From contig NZ_JAIQYY010000010.1 of the NCBI RefSeq assembly GCF_020181035.1, forward strand, positions 291,149-355,148: a stretch of 64,000 bases of DNA, read 5' to 3'. The translations under genes were made by a program, and so were the position numbers. The notes under the pieces were generated by a model. That model was not told where the DNA came from, did no database searches, and saw nothing but the letters and a program-made list of their open reading frames with translations. This stretch comes from Streptomyces sp. CoH27. GTDB lineage: Bacteria > Actinomycetota > Actinomycetes > Streptomycetales > Streptomycetaceae. Shown here one piece after another: positions 63,433-64,000 of this stretch (the stretch's first letter is position 1; each line of letters opens with the position of its first letter).

Positions 63433-63520
63433 GCTGCGCGTAGTTGGCGAACGGCGAGTAGATGCGGGTGGGTTAGATTCGTGGACGCCTTCGCACGTCC
63501 CACTGCCTGAGGAACTGCCC

Positions 63521-63916
63521 GTGTCCCACATACAGCCCCACGGCGGCATGAACGCCTCGTACACCCCGGAGCAGATACGACGCAACCGCCTGATCTTCCT
63601 CGGTGTGCTCCTTGTCATCGCGGGCCTGGTGGCGTTCGTGACCTTGGGCCCGCACGACACGAAGGACCAGTCCGCGACGCTCAAGGCCGGTGACTGCTTC
63701 CAGAACATCGGGACGGACAAGGAAGCGAAGGCCAAGAAGCTCGACTGCACTGACCCGCACGCCGACTACAAGGTCCTGAAGATGGACAAGAACGGAGTCG
63801 TCGATACCTTCTCGTGCTCCGACGTCCCAGGCACAACCGGATCGCTCACCCAGATGGGCCCAGGAGGGTCGTTCGTCGTCTGCTTCAAGGGGAACGACGA
63901 GAAGGGCAAGAAATAG
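63521..63916 (+). CDS. Membrane-anchored LppU-like protein
   Basis: This 131-residue protein has a membrane helix (LIFLGVLLVIAGLVAFVTLG, about residues 26-45) and an external domain with four Cys in the pattern LKAGDCFQNIG, KLDCTDPHADYKV, FSCSDV and VVCFKG. That resembles the LppU/SCO3897-type family. GTG 63521 follows GAGGAA; ATG 63548 is an alternative. Confidence 0.78.
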   Translation: MSHIQPHGGMNASYTPEQIRRNRLIFLGVLLVIAGLVAFVTLGPHDTKDQSATLKAGDCFQNIGTDKEAKAKKLDCTDPHADYKVLKMDKNGVVDTFSCSDVPGTTGSLTQMGPGGSFVVCFKGNDEKGKK

Positions 63917-63969
63917 CCGGGCGCAGCCGGGCCCTCTCTCCAGCCACCGATGCGTCCTGCAGAACTGCG

Positions 63970-64000
63970 ATGGTGAACAAGGGCGATGTCTGGCAGATCA
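63970..64000 (+). CDS. Start of a second MazF/PemK-type gene (partial)
   Basis: The last 31 bases read MVNKGDVWQI, nearly the same as the toxin at 62959 (VNKGDIWQI). Just before it, a frame reads RPAELRW-stop, which resembles the antitoxin ending (YRPELDGEGDAW-stop) and keeps the same TGGTGA overlap. The gene continues beyond the window. A full antitoxin is not present upstream. Confidence 0.7.
   Translation, partial: MVNKGDVWQI

Overview
The window is high-GC DNA with Streptomyces-type gene content: GlnR, mycothiol synthase (MshD), RsiG, a Nur-type Fur regulator, XRE/DUF397 pairs, and many GTGA/ATGA start-stop overlaps. From memory (not searched), the order csoR, pit, pstSCAB, ppk, mshD, RR/HK, htrA-like, LacI, glnR, sulfurtransferase, nur matches the SCO413x-SCO418x core region of S. 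coelicolor. No rRNA, tRNA, CRISPR array or intact insertion sequence was seen.

Layout. 1-2.8 kb: HelD-type RNA polymerase helicase and a TetR regulator. 2.85-7.04 kb: a leftward cluster in which three proteins share a C-terminal domain (one membrane-anchored, one behind a GntR winged helix, one free-standing). They flank two HAD phosphatase paralogues, one of which has lost its nucleophile. 7.1-21.4 kb: mostly conserved genes (Eis acetyltransferase, rsiG, dtd, ygfZ, nur, nitrobindin-like, DUF3099, DUF2993, a sulfurtransferase operon behind a Cys/Arg leader peptide, glnR, LacI). 21.6-25.2 kb: HtrA-like protease and a two-component system. 25.2-30.2 kb: accessory island with a pectinesterase pseudogene, a DUF6247 toxin-antitoxin-like pair, an orphan DUF397 gene carrying the stub of its lost XRE partner, a Uma2 nuclease, and two 38-39-residue Lys/Pro-rich paralogous peptides upstream of an ABC exporter.

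30.4-39.2 kb: mshD, then two ABC transporter operons. One is led by an ECF sigma factor and zinc-finger membrane anti-sigma, the other by a YtrA-type GntR repressor under a 15-bp-arm palindrome. Short tandem repeats sit at several of their gene junctions. 39.4-53.2 kb: phosphate and polyphosphate metabolism (ppk, CHAD protein, Nudix, Pit plus accessory protein, pstSCAB with PHO box), CsoR copper sensor, and a secreted FAD oxidase. 53.3-59.2 kb: PAP2 phosphatase, SLT-NlpC/P60 cell-wall hydrolase, Ser/Thr kinase, S1 protease, Uma2 nuclease, RsbW-like ATPase. 59.3-64 kb: accessory end with an XRE/DUF397 pair, a CdiI-like immunity pair without a visible toxin, lipoproteins, a MazEF-type module, and duplicated fragments of both the DUF397 and toxin genes.

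The best candidates for something undescribed are the peptide-exporter cassette (28.0-30.3 kb) and the HAD/GntR shared-domain cluster (2.85-7.04 kb). Starts were chosen from ribosome-binding sites, overlaps and family lengths. All family assignments are by eye.
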